This document shows positions 40,169 to 51,268 of a stretch of DNA of 64,000 bases, piece by piece (positions within the stretch are counted from its first letter, which is position 1; the number at the start of each line of letters is the position of its first letter). Source of the stretch: Betaproteobacteria bacterium. Its GTDB lineage: Bacteria; Pseudomonadota; Gammaproteobacteria; Burkholderiales; JAEUOS01. The position numbers were made by a program, and so were the translations under genes. The notes under the pieces are model-generated. The model was not told where the DNA came from, did not search any database, and worked only from the letters and a program-made list of their open reading frames with translations. Location of the stretch: contig JAQGMJ010000013.1 of NCBI GenBank assembly GCA_028292405.1, positions 32,237-96,236 on the forward strand. Direction: 5' to 3'.

Positions 40169-43100
40169 CAATACAAGACCTCGACGCCGGCGGGAGTGAG
40201 CCAGTCGCGCAGACCCTGCAGCAACTCTTCGCGCGGCGTGACGCGCCATTCTTCGCCCATCGGGATTTCGCAGGAGGCATCGCCATTGTGGTAATCGATC
40301 ACCACCGGGCAGGAGCCGCCGCCGCGATAAGGCGCCAGCAACTCCATCAGCTTTTTCGCGTTCGCCTGGCCGTTCATCGATACCTTCAGCGTCCGTGCAT
40401 AGGCGCGGCGCAGGTCGACCATGCCGTAGAGCTTTTCCGCGGAAATGCGCATACCGCCGGAAAACTGGTCTTCACGAACCTTGCCGGAAATCACCAGCAA
40501 CTCGTCGGGCTTGAGCAGGTCGCGGTGCGCATCCACCAGTTCCTGGAATACGGTGACTTCCAGCTTGGCGGTGCCGTCGTCGATTTCCAGAATGTTCATT
40601 TTGCCGCGCCGGGTCATCGCGGTGCGCATCTGCGTCACCACCCCCGCCAGCAACTGCGGCTCGCCGCGCGCCTTGACGTCGCTCAAGCGGGCGCGCACCA
40701 GCTTGCGTACCTCGACGGCATAAGCGTCGAACAAATGGCCGGAGAGGTAGTAACCCAGCGCCAGCTTTTCGTTCAGCAGGCGGTCGCGCGTCGACCACTT
40801 GAGGTTGCGCAGCAATTCGGGCTTGTGTTCCTGGTTGCCCTCGTCGGTGCCGCCGAACAGGCTTACCTGGTCGGCGCTTTGCTCGGCCTGCTCGGCCCCT
40901 TCCATCGCGATGCCGACGGAGGCGAACAGCGCCGCGCGGTCCGGCTCCAGCGCGTCGAAGGCGCCGGCGCGCACCAGGGCCTCGATGGCACGGCGGTTCA
41001 CCAGGCGCTTGTCAACCCGCATGCAAAAGTCGAACAGGTCGGTGAAGGGCTTCTCCGCGCGCGCCGCGATGATGCTTTCGATCGCGCCTTCGCCCATGCC
41101 CTTGATGCCGCCCAGGCCGTAGCGCACCGCACTGATCTTGCCGTCCTTGCCCGGCACCGGCTCGAAGCGGTAAGCAGACAGGTTGACCTCGGGCAGCATC
41201 ACCTCGATGCCGTTCTCGCGCGCGTCCATGGCGTAGATCTGCACCTTGTCGGTGTCGCTCATCGCGCAGGACATGTTGGCCGCGTAGAATTCGGCGGGGT
41301 AGTGCTGCTTAAGGTAAGCCGTGTGATAGGCGAGCAGGGCGTAGGCGGCGGCGTGCGACTTGTTGAAGCCGTAGCCGGCGAACTTTTCCATCAGGTCGAA
41401 GATTTCGTCGGCCTTGGGCGTGCTCAAACCATTTTTCGCCGCACCGTCGCGGAAAATCTGCCGGTGCTCGGCCATTTCCTCGGCCTTTTTCTTGCCCATC
41501 GCGCGGCGCAGCAGGTCGGCGCCGCCGAGCGAATAGCCGCCCATGATCTGCGCCATCTGCATCACCTGCTCCTGGTAGACCATGATGCCGTAGGTCTCGG
41601 AGAGGATGGGCTCGACGCGCGCGTCGGGATACACCACCTGCTGGCGGCCGTGCTTGCGCTCGATGAAGTCGGGGATCAGGTCCATCGGCCCCGGGCGGTA
41701 CAGCGCCACCAGGGCGATGATGTCCTCGAAGCGGTCGGGCTTGGCGCCCAGCAGCATGTCGCGCATGCCGCGGGACTCGAACTGGAAAATCGCCACCGTG
41801 TTGGCCTTCTTGAACACGGTGTAGGCCCGGGCGTCGTCCAGCGGCAATTTCGAGCAGCTGAAGTCCGGCAACTCGGGGTGGCAGCGGCGGATGTAGCGCT
41901 CGGCCCAGTCGAGAACGGTGAGCGTGGTCAGGCCCAGAAAGTCGAACTTCACCAGGCCGACGGCTTCGACGTCGTCCTTGTCGTACTGGCTGACCGCGCC
42001 GTCGCCCATGCCTTGCGCGTACAGCGGTGTGAAGTCGGTGAGCTTGCCGGGGGCGATCAGTACGCCACCCGCATGCTTGCCCACCGAACGCGTCAGGCCT
42101 TCGACCTGCTCCGCCAGGCTAAGCAGCCCCGCCACTTCTTCCTCGGCCTTTTCGCGCGCCACCAGCTGCGGCTCCATCTCCCGCGCATTGGCAATCGTGA
42201 TCAGCTTGCCCGGGGCAAAGGGAATCAGCTTGGCGATGCCGTCGCAAAAGTTGTAGCCGAGGTCGAGCACGCGGCCGATGTCGCGGATCGCCGCTTTCGC
42301 CGCCATGGTGCCGAAGGTGGCGATTTGCGAAACGCAATGTTCGCCGTACTTCTGGCGCACGTACTGGATGACGCGGTCGCGGCCGTTTTCGCAAAAGTCG
42401 ATATCGAAGTCGGGCATCGACACCCGCTCCGGATTGAGGAAGCGCTCGAACAGCAGGTTGTAGGCCAGCGGATCGAGGTCGGTGATGCCCAGCGAGTACG
42501 CCACCAGCGAGCCGGCGCCCGAGCCGCGGCCCGGGCCCACCGGCACGCCGTTGTTCTTCGCCCAGTTGATGAAGTCCGCGACGATCAGGAAGTAGCCCGG
42601 GAAGCCCATCTTGATGATGGTGTCCACCTCGAACTCCAGCCTGTCCTCATAGCGCTTGCGCACCTCTTCGCGCTTGCCTGCGTCCGGAAACAGCGCCTGC
42701 AGACGCACTTCCAGGCGTTCCTGCGAGAGCTTGCGCAGGTAGTCGTCGATGGTCAGGCCCGCCGGCACCGGGAAGTCGGGCAGGCTGGGCTTGCCGAGTT
42801 TCAGCGAAATGTTGCAGCGCTTGGCGATTTCCACCGAATTGGCCAGCGCGTCCGGCAGGTCCTTGAACAATTCGGCCATCTCGGCCTGGGTCTTGAAGTA
42901 CTGGTCTTCGCTGTACAAGCGCGGGCGGCGCTGGTCGCCCAGCACAAAGCCTTCGGCGATGCATACGCGCGCCTCGTGGGCGCGAAACTCGTCGGTGGAG
43001 GAAAATTCGATCGGATGAGTCGCCACCACCGGCAGCTTGACCCGGTTGGCCAGCGCGACAATGCGCCGCAGTTGCGGCTCGACCGCTGCCGACTTGGTGC

Positions 43101-43641
43101 TGCCGGCCTGGCTGCGCTGCACCTCGATGTAAAAGCGGTTCGGAAACAGCATCGCCCATTCGTTGGCCAGCGTCTCGGCCATGCCGGGGTTGCCGGCGGC
43201 CAGCGCCTGCGCAATGTCGCCGGCGCCCGGGCCCAGCAGCAGGCCTGACAAGGCAATCAACCCGCCCGTGCCTTCGCGCAGCCAGGTCTTGTCGATTTCC
43301 GCGCGGCCGCGATGCTGGTTGGTCAGCCAGGCGCGCGACAGCAGTTCGCACAGCTTCAGGTAACCGTCGTTGCTGGCGGCCAGCAGGATCACCCGCGAAG
43401 GCTTGTCGCGCTCCTCGGGGTTGGTGATCCACACGTCGGTGCCGATCACCGGTTTCACACCCTTGCCGCGCGCCGCCTTGTAGAACTTGACCATGCCGAA
43501 CAGGTTGGCCAGGTCGGTCAGTGCCAGCGCGCCCATGCCGTCGCCCTGCGCCTGCGCCACCGCGGCGTCGACACGGGTCAGCCCGTCGGTGACCGAGTAT
43601 TCCGAGTGCAGGCGAAGGTGGACGTAGGCCGGTTGTGGCAT
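40168..43641 (-). CDS. dnaE: DNA polymerase III subunit alpha
   Basis: YVHLRLHSEYSVTDGLTRV PHP domain; GPGRGSGAGSLVAYSLGITDLDPLAYNLLFERFLNPERVSMPDFDIDFCENGRDRVIQYV. Confidence 0.98.
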   Translation of the reverse strand: MPQPAYVHLRLHSEYSVTDGLTRVDAAVAQAQGDGMGALALTDLANLFGMVKFYKAARGKGVKPVIGTDVWITNPEERDKPSRVILLAASNDGYLKLCELLSRAWLTNQHRGRAEIDKTWLREGTGGLIALSGLLLGPGAGDIAQALAAGNPGMAETLANEWAMLFPNRFYIEVQRSQAGSTKSAAVEPQLRRIVALANRVKLPVVATHPIEFSSTDEFRAHEARVCIAEGFVLGDQRRPRLYSEDQYFKTQAEMAELFKDLPDALANSVEIAKRCNISLKLGKPSLPDFPVPAGLTIDDYLRKLSQERLEVRLQALFPDAGKREEVRKRYEDRLEFEVDTIIKMGFPGYFLIVADFINWAKNNGVPVGPGRGSGAGSLVAYSLGITDLDPLAYNLLFERFLNPERVSMPDFDIDFCENGRDRVIQYVRQKYGEHCVSQIATFGTMAAKAAIRDIGRVLDLGYNFCDGIAKLIPFAPGKLITIANAREMEPQLVAREKAEEEVAGLLSLAEQVEGLTRSVGKHAGGVLIAPGKLTDFTPLYAQGMGDGAVSQYDKDDVEAVGLVKFDFLGLTTLTVLDWAERYIRRCHPELPDFSCSKLPLDDARAYTVFKKANTVAIFQFESRGMRDMLLGAKPDRFEDIIALVALYRPGPMDLIPDFIERKHGRQQVVYPDARVEPILSETYGIMVYQEQVMQMAQIMGGYSLGGADLLRRAMGKKKAEEMAEHRQIFRDGAAKNGLSTPKADEIFDLMEKFAGYGFNKSHAAAYALLAYHTAYLKQHYPAEFYAANMSCAMSDTDKVQIYAMDARENGIEVMLPEVNLSAYRFEPVPGKDGKISAVRYGLGGIKGMGEGAIESIIAARAEKPFTDLFDFCMRVDKRLVNRRAIEALVRAGAFDALEPDRAALFASVGIAMEGAEQAEQSADQVSLFGGTDEGNQEHKPELLRNLKWSTRDRLLNEKLALGYYLSGHLFDAYAVEVRKLVRARLSDVKARGEPQLLAGVVTQMRTAMTRRGKMNILEIDDGTAKLEVTVFQELVDAHRDLLKPDELLVISGKVREDQFSGGMRISAEKLYGMVDLRRAYARTLKVSMNGQANAKKLMELLAPYRGGGSCPVVIDYHNGDASCEIPMGEEWRVTPREELLQGLRDWLTPAGVEVLY

Positions 43642-43700
43642 GGCAGGATTTTACTCGACAGCGGGGCGCAAGGGAGCCTTAAAACGGGGTCTTCAGACAG

Positions 43701-43706
43701 TATAAT
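43701..43706 (+). promoter_or_regulatory. candidate -10 element for trhO
   Basis: Perfect TATAAT 27 bp before the ATG in the dnaE/trhO divergent gap; the -35 is poor. Confidence 0.4.
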
Positions 43707-43732
43707 TTGCTCGTGCCGCTTGACATTGCCCG

Positions 43733-44596
43733 ATGAATTACCTCAACGTTTCCGCCTACAAGTTCGTCGAACTGGGCAGCCTGGAGAGCCTGCGCGCGGA
43801 CTTGCGCCAACGCTGCGTTGCGGCAGGGCTCAAAGGAACGGTTTTGCTGTCCCCGGAAGGCATCAATCTTTTCCTCGCCGGGGTCGAGGCCGGCCTGCGC
43901 GGCGTGATGGCCTGGCTGGCCGCCGACGCCCGCTTTGCCGGCCTGCCGGTGAAGGAGTCCTGGTCGGCCGAGCAGCCCTTCAACCGCATGCTGGTGAAGA
44001 TCAAGCGCGAGATCATCACCATGAAAAAGCCGCAAATCCGGCCGATCGAGGAACGCGCTCCGCACGTGGACGCCGCCACCCTCAAGCGCTGGCTCGACGC
44101 CGGCCATGACGACGCCGGGCGCGCCGTCACCCTGCTGGACACGCGCAATGCCTTCGAGGTGGAAGTCGGCACCTTCACCGACGCCATCGACCCGCAAATC
44201 CGCTCCTTCAGCGAATTCCCCGCCACCCTGGAAAAACTGGCGCCCGAGTTGCAGGGGCGCACGGTGGTGACTTTTTGCACCGGCGGCATCCGCTGCGAAA
44301 AAGCGGTGCTGTACATGCAGGGTCAGGGTTACGAAAACGTCTACCAGCTCGACGGCGGCATCCTGAAGTATTTCGAGGAAGTGGGCGGCGCGCACTACAG
44401 CGGCAACTGCTTTGTGTTCGACCGCCGCGTCGCGTTGACACCCGAGCTGCGGGAAACCGGCCATGCCGAATGCTTCAATTGCCGCGCCGTGGTCTCGCCG
44501 ATGCAGCAGCGCTTGGCTGCTTACGTGGTCGGTGTTTCCTGCCCGGCCTGCCTGGCTTCGCCCTTGCCTTCACCCTCTTCCTCGACCGCGACATAG
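43733..44596 (+). CDS. trhO: tRNA uridine(34) hydroxylase (rhodanese-domain, UPF0176)
   Basis: LSPEGINLFLAGVEAGLRGVMAWL; LLDTRNAFEVEVGTFTDAIDPQIRSFSEFP; VVTFCTGGIRCEKAVLYMQGQGYENVYQLDGGILKYFEE; CFNCRAVVSP...SCPAC. Confidence 0.93.
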   Translation: MNYLNVSAYKFVELGSLESLRADLRQRCVAAGLKGTVLLSPEGINLFLAGVEAGLRGVMAWLAADARFAGLPVKESWSAEQPFNRMLVKIKREIITMKKPQIRPIEERAPHVDAATLKRWLDAGHDDAGRAVTLLDTRNAFEVEVGTFTDAIDPQIRSFSEFPATLEKLAPELQGRTVVTFCTGGIRCEKAVLYMQGQGYENVYQLDGGILKYFEEVGGAHYSGNCFVFDRRVALTPELRETGHAECFNCRAVVSPMQQRLAAYVVGVSCPACLASPLPSPSSSTAT

Positions 44597-46389
44597 TCGC
44601 GTTCCGGCGTGGCTTCGCTGGCGTCCTCGCGGTCGCCTTCGAGCAGGGCGTCGAGTTCGGCGCGCACGTCGTTCGACGTCTGGATCAGCTTGGCCTCGTC
44701 CTGATAAACGGCATACTGCCGCTTCAGCAACTGGATGTCGTGGTCGCGGAATCGCGCCACCGTCATCGCCGCCTCGGACTGAGGAATCGCCAGGCGCAGC
44801 AGCGCCGTGTGCGCCAGCTCCAGGCTCATGTGCCAGGTCTCGCGGTAGATCTTGGTGATCCCCAGGTCCATCAGCTTGTAGGCATGCTGGCGATTACGCG
44901 CCCGCGCCAGGATCGGCAGGCCGGGGAAATGGCGCCGCACCAGTTCGGCGGTCTTGTAGGAAGCCTCGGGGTCGTCGATGGCGAGAATGAACAGGCGCGC
45001 CTCGCCTGCCTTGGCCGCTTCCAGCATGTCGAGGCGGCTGGCGTCGCCGTAATACACCTTGATGCCGAACTTGCGCAGGCTGTCCACCTGCGCGGCGTCG
45101 ACGTCGAGCACCGTCAGCGGGATCTTTTTCATGTTCAGCACCCGCGCCACCACCTGGCCGACGCGGCCCATGCCGGCGATCACCACGTGGTTGCCGTCTG
45201 CCTCGATGGTGTCGAATTCGCGTTCCTGCTTGCGGTCCAGCCAGGGGCCGAGCACCTTTTCCTCGAGGATGAACAGCAGGGGCGAAAGCAGCATCGAGAC
45301 GGTGACCACCACCACCAGCAACTGCGCCTGCGCCTCGGTGAAAATGCCGAAGCCGCCGGCCACGCCGAACAGCACAAAGGCGAATTCGCCGCCCTGCGCC
45401 AGGGACAACGCCAGCTTGCGCGTGCTGGAGGTCGGGGCCTTGAAAGCGGCGCCCAGTCCCATCACGACCACGGCCTTGATTCCCAGCAGGCCGAGCGTCA
45501 GCGCCAGCAGCAGCAGCGGCTGCTTGAGGATCAGCGCCAGATTGGCCGACATGCCCACAGCGATAAAGAACAGCCCCAGCAGCAGGCCCTTGAAGGGCTC
45601 GATGTCGGCCTCCAGCTCGTGGCGATATTCAGAGTCGGCCAACAGCACGCCCGCGAGAAAGGCGCCCAGCGAAGCCGACAGGCCCACCAGTTCCATCAGC
45701 AGCGTGACGCCGATGACAATCAACAGCGCAGCCGAGGTGAACACTTCGCGGCTGCCGAAGCGCGCAATCGCGCTAAACAGCGGCCGCGTCAGGTAGCGCC
45801 CGCCGATCACCACGCCGACGATCATGCCCACCGCCTTGAGCGCATCCATCCAGCCGCCGCCGTCATGGGCGGCGCCGCCGCTGCCCAGGAAGGGCAGGGC
45901 GGCAAGAATCGGGATCACCGCCAGATCCTGGAACAGCAGGATGGCAAAGGCGTTGCGTCCATGGCGCGTGGTCAATTGCTGCTTCTCGGCCAGGGTTTGC
46001 AGCACCAGGGCGGTGGAAGACATCGCCAGGCCAAGTCCCGCCACCAGCGCGGCCTGCCATTTCAGGCCGAAGCCCCAGGCGACGGCGCCCATCGCCAGCC
46101 CGGTGCCCAGCACCTGCAGCAGGCCCAGGCCGAACACCTGCTTGCGCAGCACCCACAGGCGCGAAGGCTGCAGCTCCAGGCCGATGATGAACAGCAGCAG
46201 CACGACGCCGAATTCGGAAAATTCGTAGATCGCCTGCACATCGTCGATCAGCTTCAGGCCGTAGGGCCCGATCAGCATGCCGGCGAACAAATAGCCCAGC
46301 ACCGCCCCCAAGCCAAGCTTGCGCGACAGCGGCACCGCCAGCACGGCGCAGGCGAGAAAAATGGCGGCTTGGACGAGCATCTGGGCCAT
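44521..46389 (-). CDS. monovalent cation:proton antiporter-2 (CPA2, KefB/KefC-type) with TrkA-N domain
   Basis: N-terminal antiporter TMs (RKLGLGAVLGYLFAGMLIGPYGL; LLLFIIGLELQPSRLWVLRKQVFGLG), then HVVIAGMGRVGQVVARVLNMKKIPLTVLDVDAAQVD Rossmann domain. Confidence 0.92.
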   Translation of the reverse strand: MAQMLVQAAIFLACAVLAVPLSRKLGLGAVLGYLFAGMLIGPYGLKLIDDVQAIYEFSEFGVVLLLFIIGLELQPSRLWVLRKQVFGLGLLQVLGTGLAMGAVAWGFGLKWQAALVAGLGLAMSSTALVLQTLAEKQQLTTRHGRNAFAILLFQDLAVIPILAALPFLGSGGAAHDGGGWMDALKAVGMIVGVVIGGRYLTRPLFSAIARFGSREVFTSAALLIVIGVTLLMELVGLSASLGAFLAGVLLADSEYRHELEADIEPFKGLLLGLFFIAVGMSANLALILKQPLLLLALTLGLLGIKAVVVMGLGAAFKAPTSSTRKLALSLAQGGEFAFVLFGVAGGFGIFTEAQAQLLVVVVTVSMLLSPLLFILEEKVLGPWLDRKQEREFDTIEADGNHVVIAGMGRVGQVVARVLNMKKIPLTVLDVDAAQVDSLRKFGIKVYYGDASRLDMLEAAKAGEARLFILAIDDPEASYKTAELVRRHFPGLPILARARNRQHAYKLMDLGITKIYRETWHMSLELAHTALLRLAIPQSEAAMTVARFRDHDIQLLKRQYAVYQDEAKLIQTSNDVRAELDALLEGDREDASEATPERDYVAVEEEGEGKGEARQAGQETPTT

Positions 46390-46412
46390 GGGAACCGGAT
46401 CGCAGGAAGAGG

Positions 46413-46446
46413 AAAAATAAAACGGGCGCCCGCAAGGGCGCCCGCC
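46413..46446 (-). terminator. Rho-independent terminator downstream of pirin
   Basis: Minus strand reads CGGGCGCCC-TTGC-CGGGCGCCCG-class 9-bp stem followed by TTTTATTTTT. Confidence 0.75.
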
Positions 46447-46487
46447 GATTGTAAGGCAGTAAGCCGCGCTTGCGGCCTTGCCCTGCT

Positions 46488-47186
<699 letters not shown>

Positions 47187-47338
47187 GATGTTCTCCTTGT
47201 TGCGGTGCTTGTTGTAGGCGTTTGCCGATGTGCACAATATAAGGCCGAAGGCATGAATTAAAAAGCCGCCGTTTGGAACGGATTGTTCGTCAGGGCCGCA
47301 CAATCAGGGATGCCTCCCAGGGCACGGCGGCAAGAGAG

Positions 47339-49639
47339 CTAGGAAGCCGCGTTCGGCGCCGGCGCGTGAAACACCAGGCAGCCGCGGCCGCGCGATTTCG
47401 CCACGTACATTGCCGCGTCGGCGCAGCGGATCAGCCCGTCCGGCTGGGTCGAATCCTGCGGGAACATGGCGATGCCCACGCTACAGCCGATCTGCACCTC
47501 GGTGGCGCGGCGCCCGTGCTGGCTCACCCAAAGCGCGGGAATTGGCTCGGCTAAGGCGGCGATGATCTTTTCCGCCACCAGGCCGGCGTCGCGCGGCCGG
47601 TTCACCGACGACAGCACCACCACGAACTCGTCGCCGCCGTAGCGCGCCACCGTGTCGACCTCGCGCACGCACTCCTTCAGGCGCAGGGCGACGATCCGCA
47701 GCACCTCGTCGCCGGCGCGGTGGCCATGCGCGTCGTTGACGGGTTTGAAGTCATCCAGGTCGATCAGCAAAAGGCCGACCAGTTCCTGGTTGCGCCTGGC
47801 CTGGGCGATGGCCTGCGCCAGGCGGTCGTTCATCAGGCGCCGGTTCGGCAGGCCGGTGAGCGCGTCGTGCTGCGCCAGCACGCGCACCGCCTCCTCCGAG
47901 CGCTTCATCTGCGTGATGTCGGTATAGATGCCGACCACGCTGCCGTCGGCGGTGCGGCGCTTGATGATCTGCAGCCAGCGGTTGTCGCCGGTTTCGTAGA
48001 CATAGGGGTGGCCATTGGCTTCGCGATGGCGGCGCATGCGCTCGCGCGCCCAGGCTTCGGCGTCGCCGAGAAATTCGGGCGGAATCTGCTCGGTGCGCTG
48101 GCCGGCGAGCAACTGCAGTTCGGAAACGTGCCGGCCGATGATTTCCTCGACCTGCTGGCCGGTGCCGTAAAGCTCGACGTAGCGGCTGTTGCACATCGAC
48201 ACCCGGTCGTCGCGGTCGAACAGGATGAAGCCGTCGCTCATCGCCTCGATCGCGCTGTGCAGGAGGTCGCGGGTGCGCTGCAGTTCCGACTCGCGCCGCT
48301 TGCGGTCGCTAACGTCGACCGCGGTGCCGGTGATGCCGACGATGTGCCCGCTGGCATCGCGCAGGGGCTGCACCGTCACGCTGACGGTGATCAGGCGGCC
48401 GTCGCGGTGCCGCACCCGGCTTTCCAGGCCCACCATGGTGTCGCCGGCGAGCACCTTGCGGAACAGGGCCAGGTTGCGCTCGTGCTCCTCCGGCGGGGTG
48501 AAGTCGGTGAAACGGCGGCCGAATACCTGGGTCACCGGCACGCCGGCGATCTGCCGCACACCGGCGTCGTTGGCGAAGGAAAAGCGGGCGTCGGCGTCGA
48601 GCGAAAAAATCACGCTGGGCACGGTTTCGACCAGGCGCCGGTAGGCGTCTTCGCTGGCCGCCAGCGCCAGCTCCACCTCCTTGCGCGCGGTGATGTCCAT
48701 CAGCACCCAGATCGTGCCCTTGGCCGGGTCCTTGCGGTCGAAGCGGTGCCCCTGGGCCAGCAGGTGGCGCGCCTGCCCGTCGGGCCGGGTATACCTGGCC
48801 TCATAGACCGCCTCGCCCTGGTCGCGCAGGGAGTCGCGTACCGAGAGCGCAATGCGCTCGCCGTCGTCCATGGCGGCGAAAAACGGCATCACCGAAGTGC
48901 CGGGCAACTGTTCCGCCGGTACGCCGTAGATGCGCGCGCACTCGGCGTTGACGGTGACGAATTGGCGATTGCGCACATGGGAGATGCCGACCAGGGTATT
49001 GTCGAACATGGCGCGCAACTCGCGCGTCAGCACCTGCATCTCCTCCTGCTGCAGGATGCCCGGCATCACCGAGCGCCGGTAGGACAGCAGGGCGACGAAA
49101 ATCGCCACCGGCAGCAATAGCAGGACCACCGCCGGCATCTGCTGTCCGATGCTGGTATGCCCGGTGAAAACCACGCCTTCGGCGACCACGATCGGCGTCA
49201 CCAGCGCGAAGTAGTTTTTCAGGCTGGTGCCGATGGTGATGATGCAGGAATACATGATCGCCAGTACGGTGACCACCAGCGCCATTTGCAGCGCCTCGCT
49301 CCTCGGCATCACGTTCAGCAGCAGGCCGGCCCAGGCCAGGCCGACAGCCAGCGCGGCCAGGGCATAGAGGTTTTCATTGCGCAGCGTAAGCGCCGGGTCG
49401 CTGAGTTGTCCGCGAAAGCGCACCACCAGGCCGAGGCGCACCAGGTTCAGGCCGGCGACCAGGGCAAACCAGCCCCCGATCAACGCGGCCGGCGCCTCAT
49501 CGCGCAGCAGAAAGGCGGTAAGCGCCGACACCCCGAGCATCGCCAGCATCGACTGCGGCGCGATCCGATAGCACTCGCGCATGCGCGCGGTTTCGACCGC
49601 GATGGCGAGATTGGCTGAGCTGGAGTATTCCCGGGACAT
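47339..49639 (-). CDS. PAS-domain diguanylate cyclase (GGDEF)
   Basis: N-terminal TM region, several PAS segments (IFSLDADARFSFANDAGVRQIAG; GFILFDRDDRVSMCNSRYVELYG), GGDEF with upstream I-site: REVDTVARYGGDEFVVVLSS. Confidence 0.93.
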   Translation of the reverse strand: MSREYSSSANLAIAVETARMRECYRIAPQSMLAMLGVSALTAFLLRDEAPAALIGGWFALVAGLNLVRLGLVVRFRGQLSDPALTLRNENLYALAALAVGLAWAGLLLNVMPRSEALQMALVVTVLAIMYSCIITIGTSLKNYFALVTPIVVAEGVVFTGHTSIGQQMPAVVLLLLPVAIFVALLSYRRSVMPGILQQEEMQVLTRELRAMFDNTLVGISHVRNRQFVTVNAECARIYGVPAEQLPGTSVMPFFAAMDDGERIALSVRDSLRDQGEAVYEARYTRPDGQARHLLAQGHRFDRKDPAKGTIWVLMDITARKEVELALAASEDAYRRLVETVPSVIFSLDADARFSFANDAGVRQIAGVPVTQVFGRRFTDFTPPEEHERNLALFRKVLAGDTMVGLESRVRHRDGRLITVSVTVQPLRDASGHIVGITGTAVDVSDRKRRESELQRTRDLLHSAIEAMSDGFILFDRDDRVSMCNSRYVELYGTGQQVEEIIGRHVSELQLLAGQRTEQIPPEFLGDAEAWARERMRRHREANGHPYVYETGDNRWLQIIKRRTADGSVVGIYTDITQMKRSEEAVRVLAQHDALTGLPNRRLMNDRLAQAIAQARRNQELVGLLLIDLDDFKPVNDAHGHRAGDEVLRIVALRLKECVREVDTVARYGGDEFVVVLSSVNRPRDAGLVAEKIIAALAEPIPALWVSQHGRRATEVQIGCSVGIAMFPQDSTQPDGLIRCADAAMYVAKSRGRGCLVFHAPAPNAAS

Positions 49640-49810
49640 GTTGTTCTTTTATGGGGCGGCCATGACGGTCCTGGGCGGCAACGCTGCGCGCGCCACGGGC
49701 CGCCTTTCCGCAGCGGTTTTGCGGCCGGCAAGTTTAGCAGTCTGCACCATGCGCACCTCCGATGACCGGCCGGCGAGTTTTCCCTGCCTCGCATGCACCA
49801 TAATACGTCC

Positions 49811-50692
49811 ATGCCGGAAGACTGGATTGCCGCCTGGAAACAGCGCCACGCCGCCCGCATCGCCGCCTGGCGGGCCGGCGGCCAGCCCTACGTCGGGCGC
49901 TTCGCCCCTTCTCCTACCGGGCCGCTGCACCAGGGCTCCCTGGTGGCCGCGCTGGCCAGCTACCTGGACGCGCGCGCCCATGACGGGCGCTGGCTGATCC
50001 GCATGGAAGATCTGGACCCGCCGCGCGAAATGCCGGGGGCGGCGCAGGCTATTCTGGAAACCCTGGCAGCCTGTGGTTTCGAGCCGGAGGGCGAAGTGGT
50101 GTGGCAAAGCCGGCGCAATGAGGCTTACCAGGCGGCATTCGATGGTCTTGTCGCCCGCGGCCTGGTTTACCCCTGCGCCTGCACCCGCAAGGAAGTGGCT
50201 GATTCCCTGCTCAATCAGCGCGAGCGCGCCTTCGGCCGCGAGCTGGTCTACCCCGGCACCTGCCGGCAAGGCCTGGCGCCGGGGCGCCAGGCGCGCGCCT
50301 GGCGGCTGCGCGTGCCCGACGACGAGGTCGTGGTTTTCGACGATGTGCTGCAGGGCCCGCAGCGCCAGGACCTGGTGCGCGAAGTCGGCGATTTCGTCAT
50401 CAAGCGCGCCGACGGTCCCTGGGCCTACCAGCTGGCGGTGGTGGTGGACGACGGCGCTGCCGGCGTCAGCCACGTGGTGCGCGGGGCCGATCTGCTGGAC
50501 TCGACCCCGCGGCAGATACTGCTGCAGCGCCTGCTCGGCCTGCCGACGCCGGTTTACGCTCATGTCGACGTGCTGACCAATGCGCAGGGCGAAAAACTTT
50601 CCAAGCAGACCGGGGCGCCGGCGGTGGGTGCGGCCGATGCGCCCGCCGCCCTGGCGCAAGCAGCGCAAATCCTGCTTGGCCGCGGCGGCTGA
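49811..50692 (+). CDS. gluQ: glutamyl-Q tRNA(Asp) synthetase
   Basis: [38 protein letters not shown]...[16 protein letters not shown]. Short GluRS paralogue without an anticodon domain. Confidence 0.93.
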   Translation: MPEDWIAAWKQRHAARIAAWRAGGQPYVGRFAPSPTGPLHQGSLVAALASYLDARAHDGRWLIRMEDLDPPREMPGAAQAILETLAACGFEPEGEVVWQSRRNEAYQAAFDGLVARGLVYPCACTRKEVADSLLNQRERAFGRELVYPGTCRQGLAPGRQARAWRLRVPDDEVVVFDDVLQGPQRQDLVREVGDFVIKRADGPWAYQLAVVVDDGAAGVSHVVRGADLLDSTPRQILLQRLLGLPTPVYAHVDVLTNAQGEKLSKQTGAPAVGAADAPAALAQAAQILLGRGG

Positions 50693-50777
50693 GCCGTCCG
50701 CGCCGGCCACGTATGTGTGCAAGAGAGGGGTAGAGGCGGTGTTACACTCGCGCAGGTTTTTATTCCGAAAGACGTCG

Positions 50778-51251
50778 ATGGCCGACGACATTCCGTCACT
50801 GCGCCGCATCCTCGCCGAGAACCATGTGATCGCCGTGGTCGGCCTGTCCGCCGATTGGTTTCGTCCGAGCTACTTCGCCGCCAAGTACATGCAGGCGCAT
50901 CACTATCGCATCATCCCGGTGAACCCGCGCTACGAGCAAATCCTCGGCGAGAAATGCTACAAGTCGCTGCGCGACATCCCGGAAAAGGTGGACATCGTCG
51001 ACTGCTTTCGCAAGACCGAAGACATCGAGCCGATCGCCCGCGACGCGGTCGCCGTCGGCGCCAAGGTGCTGTGGCAGCAGCTCGGGGTGAAGAACGCGGA
51101 GGCAGCGCGCGTCGCCGAGGAAGCCGGCCTGGACGCGGTGATGGACCGCTGCGTGAAAATCGAGCATGCGCGCTTGTTCGGCGGCCTCAACTGGGTGGGC
51201 GTCAACACCCACGTGATCTCGGCCAAGCGACCCAGATACATCGCCAACTAG
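50778..51251 (+). CDS. CoA-binding (YccU-type) protein
   Basis: HVIAVVGLSADWFRPSYFAAKYMQAHHYRIIPVNPRYEQILGEKCYKSLRDIPEKVDIVDCFRKTEDI. Confidence 0.9.
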   Translation: MADDIPSLRRILAENHVIAVVGLSADWFRPSYFAAKYMQAHHYRIIPVNPRYEQILGEKCYKSLRDIPEKVDIVDCFRKTEDIEPIARDAVAVGAKVLWQQLGVKNAEAARVAEEAGLDAVMDRCVKIEHARLFGGLNWVGVNTHVISAKRPRYIAN

Positions 51252-51268
51252 CAGCGTCCGCAATATCC

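Noticed and set aside
37814-40294. 826-aa plus-strand ORF across two glycosyltransferase genes
   Set aside because: Antisense to two well-supported GT genes and runs through their intergenic gap only because stop codons are rare at high GC.
40288-43248. 986-aa plus-strand ORF antisense to dnaE
   Set aside because: Same antisense artefact; dnaE is unambiguous and the antisense protein has no recognisable motif.
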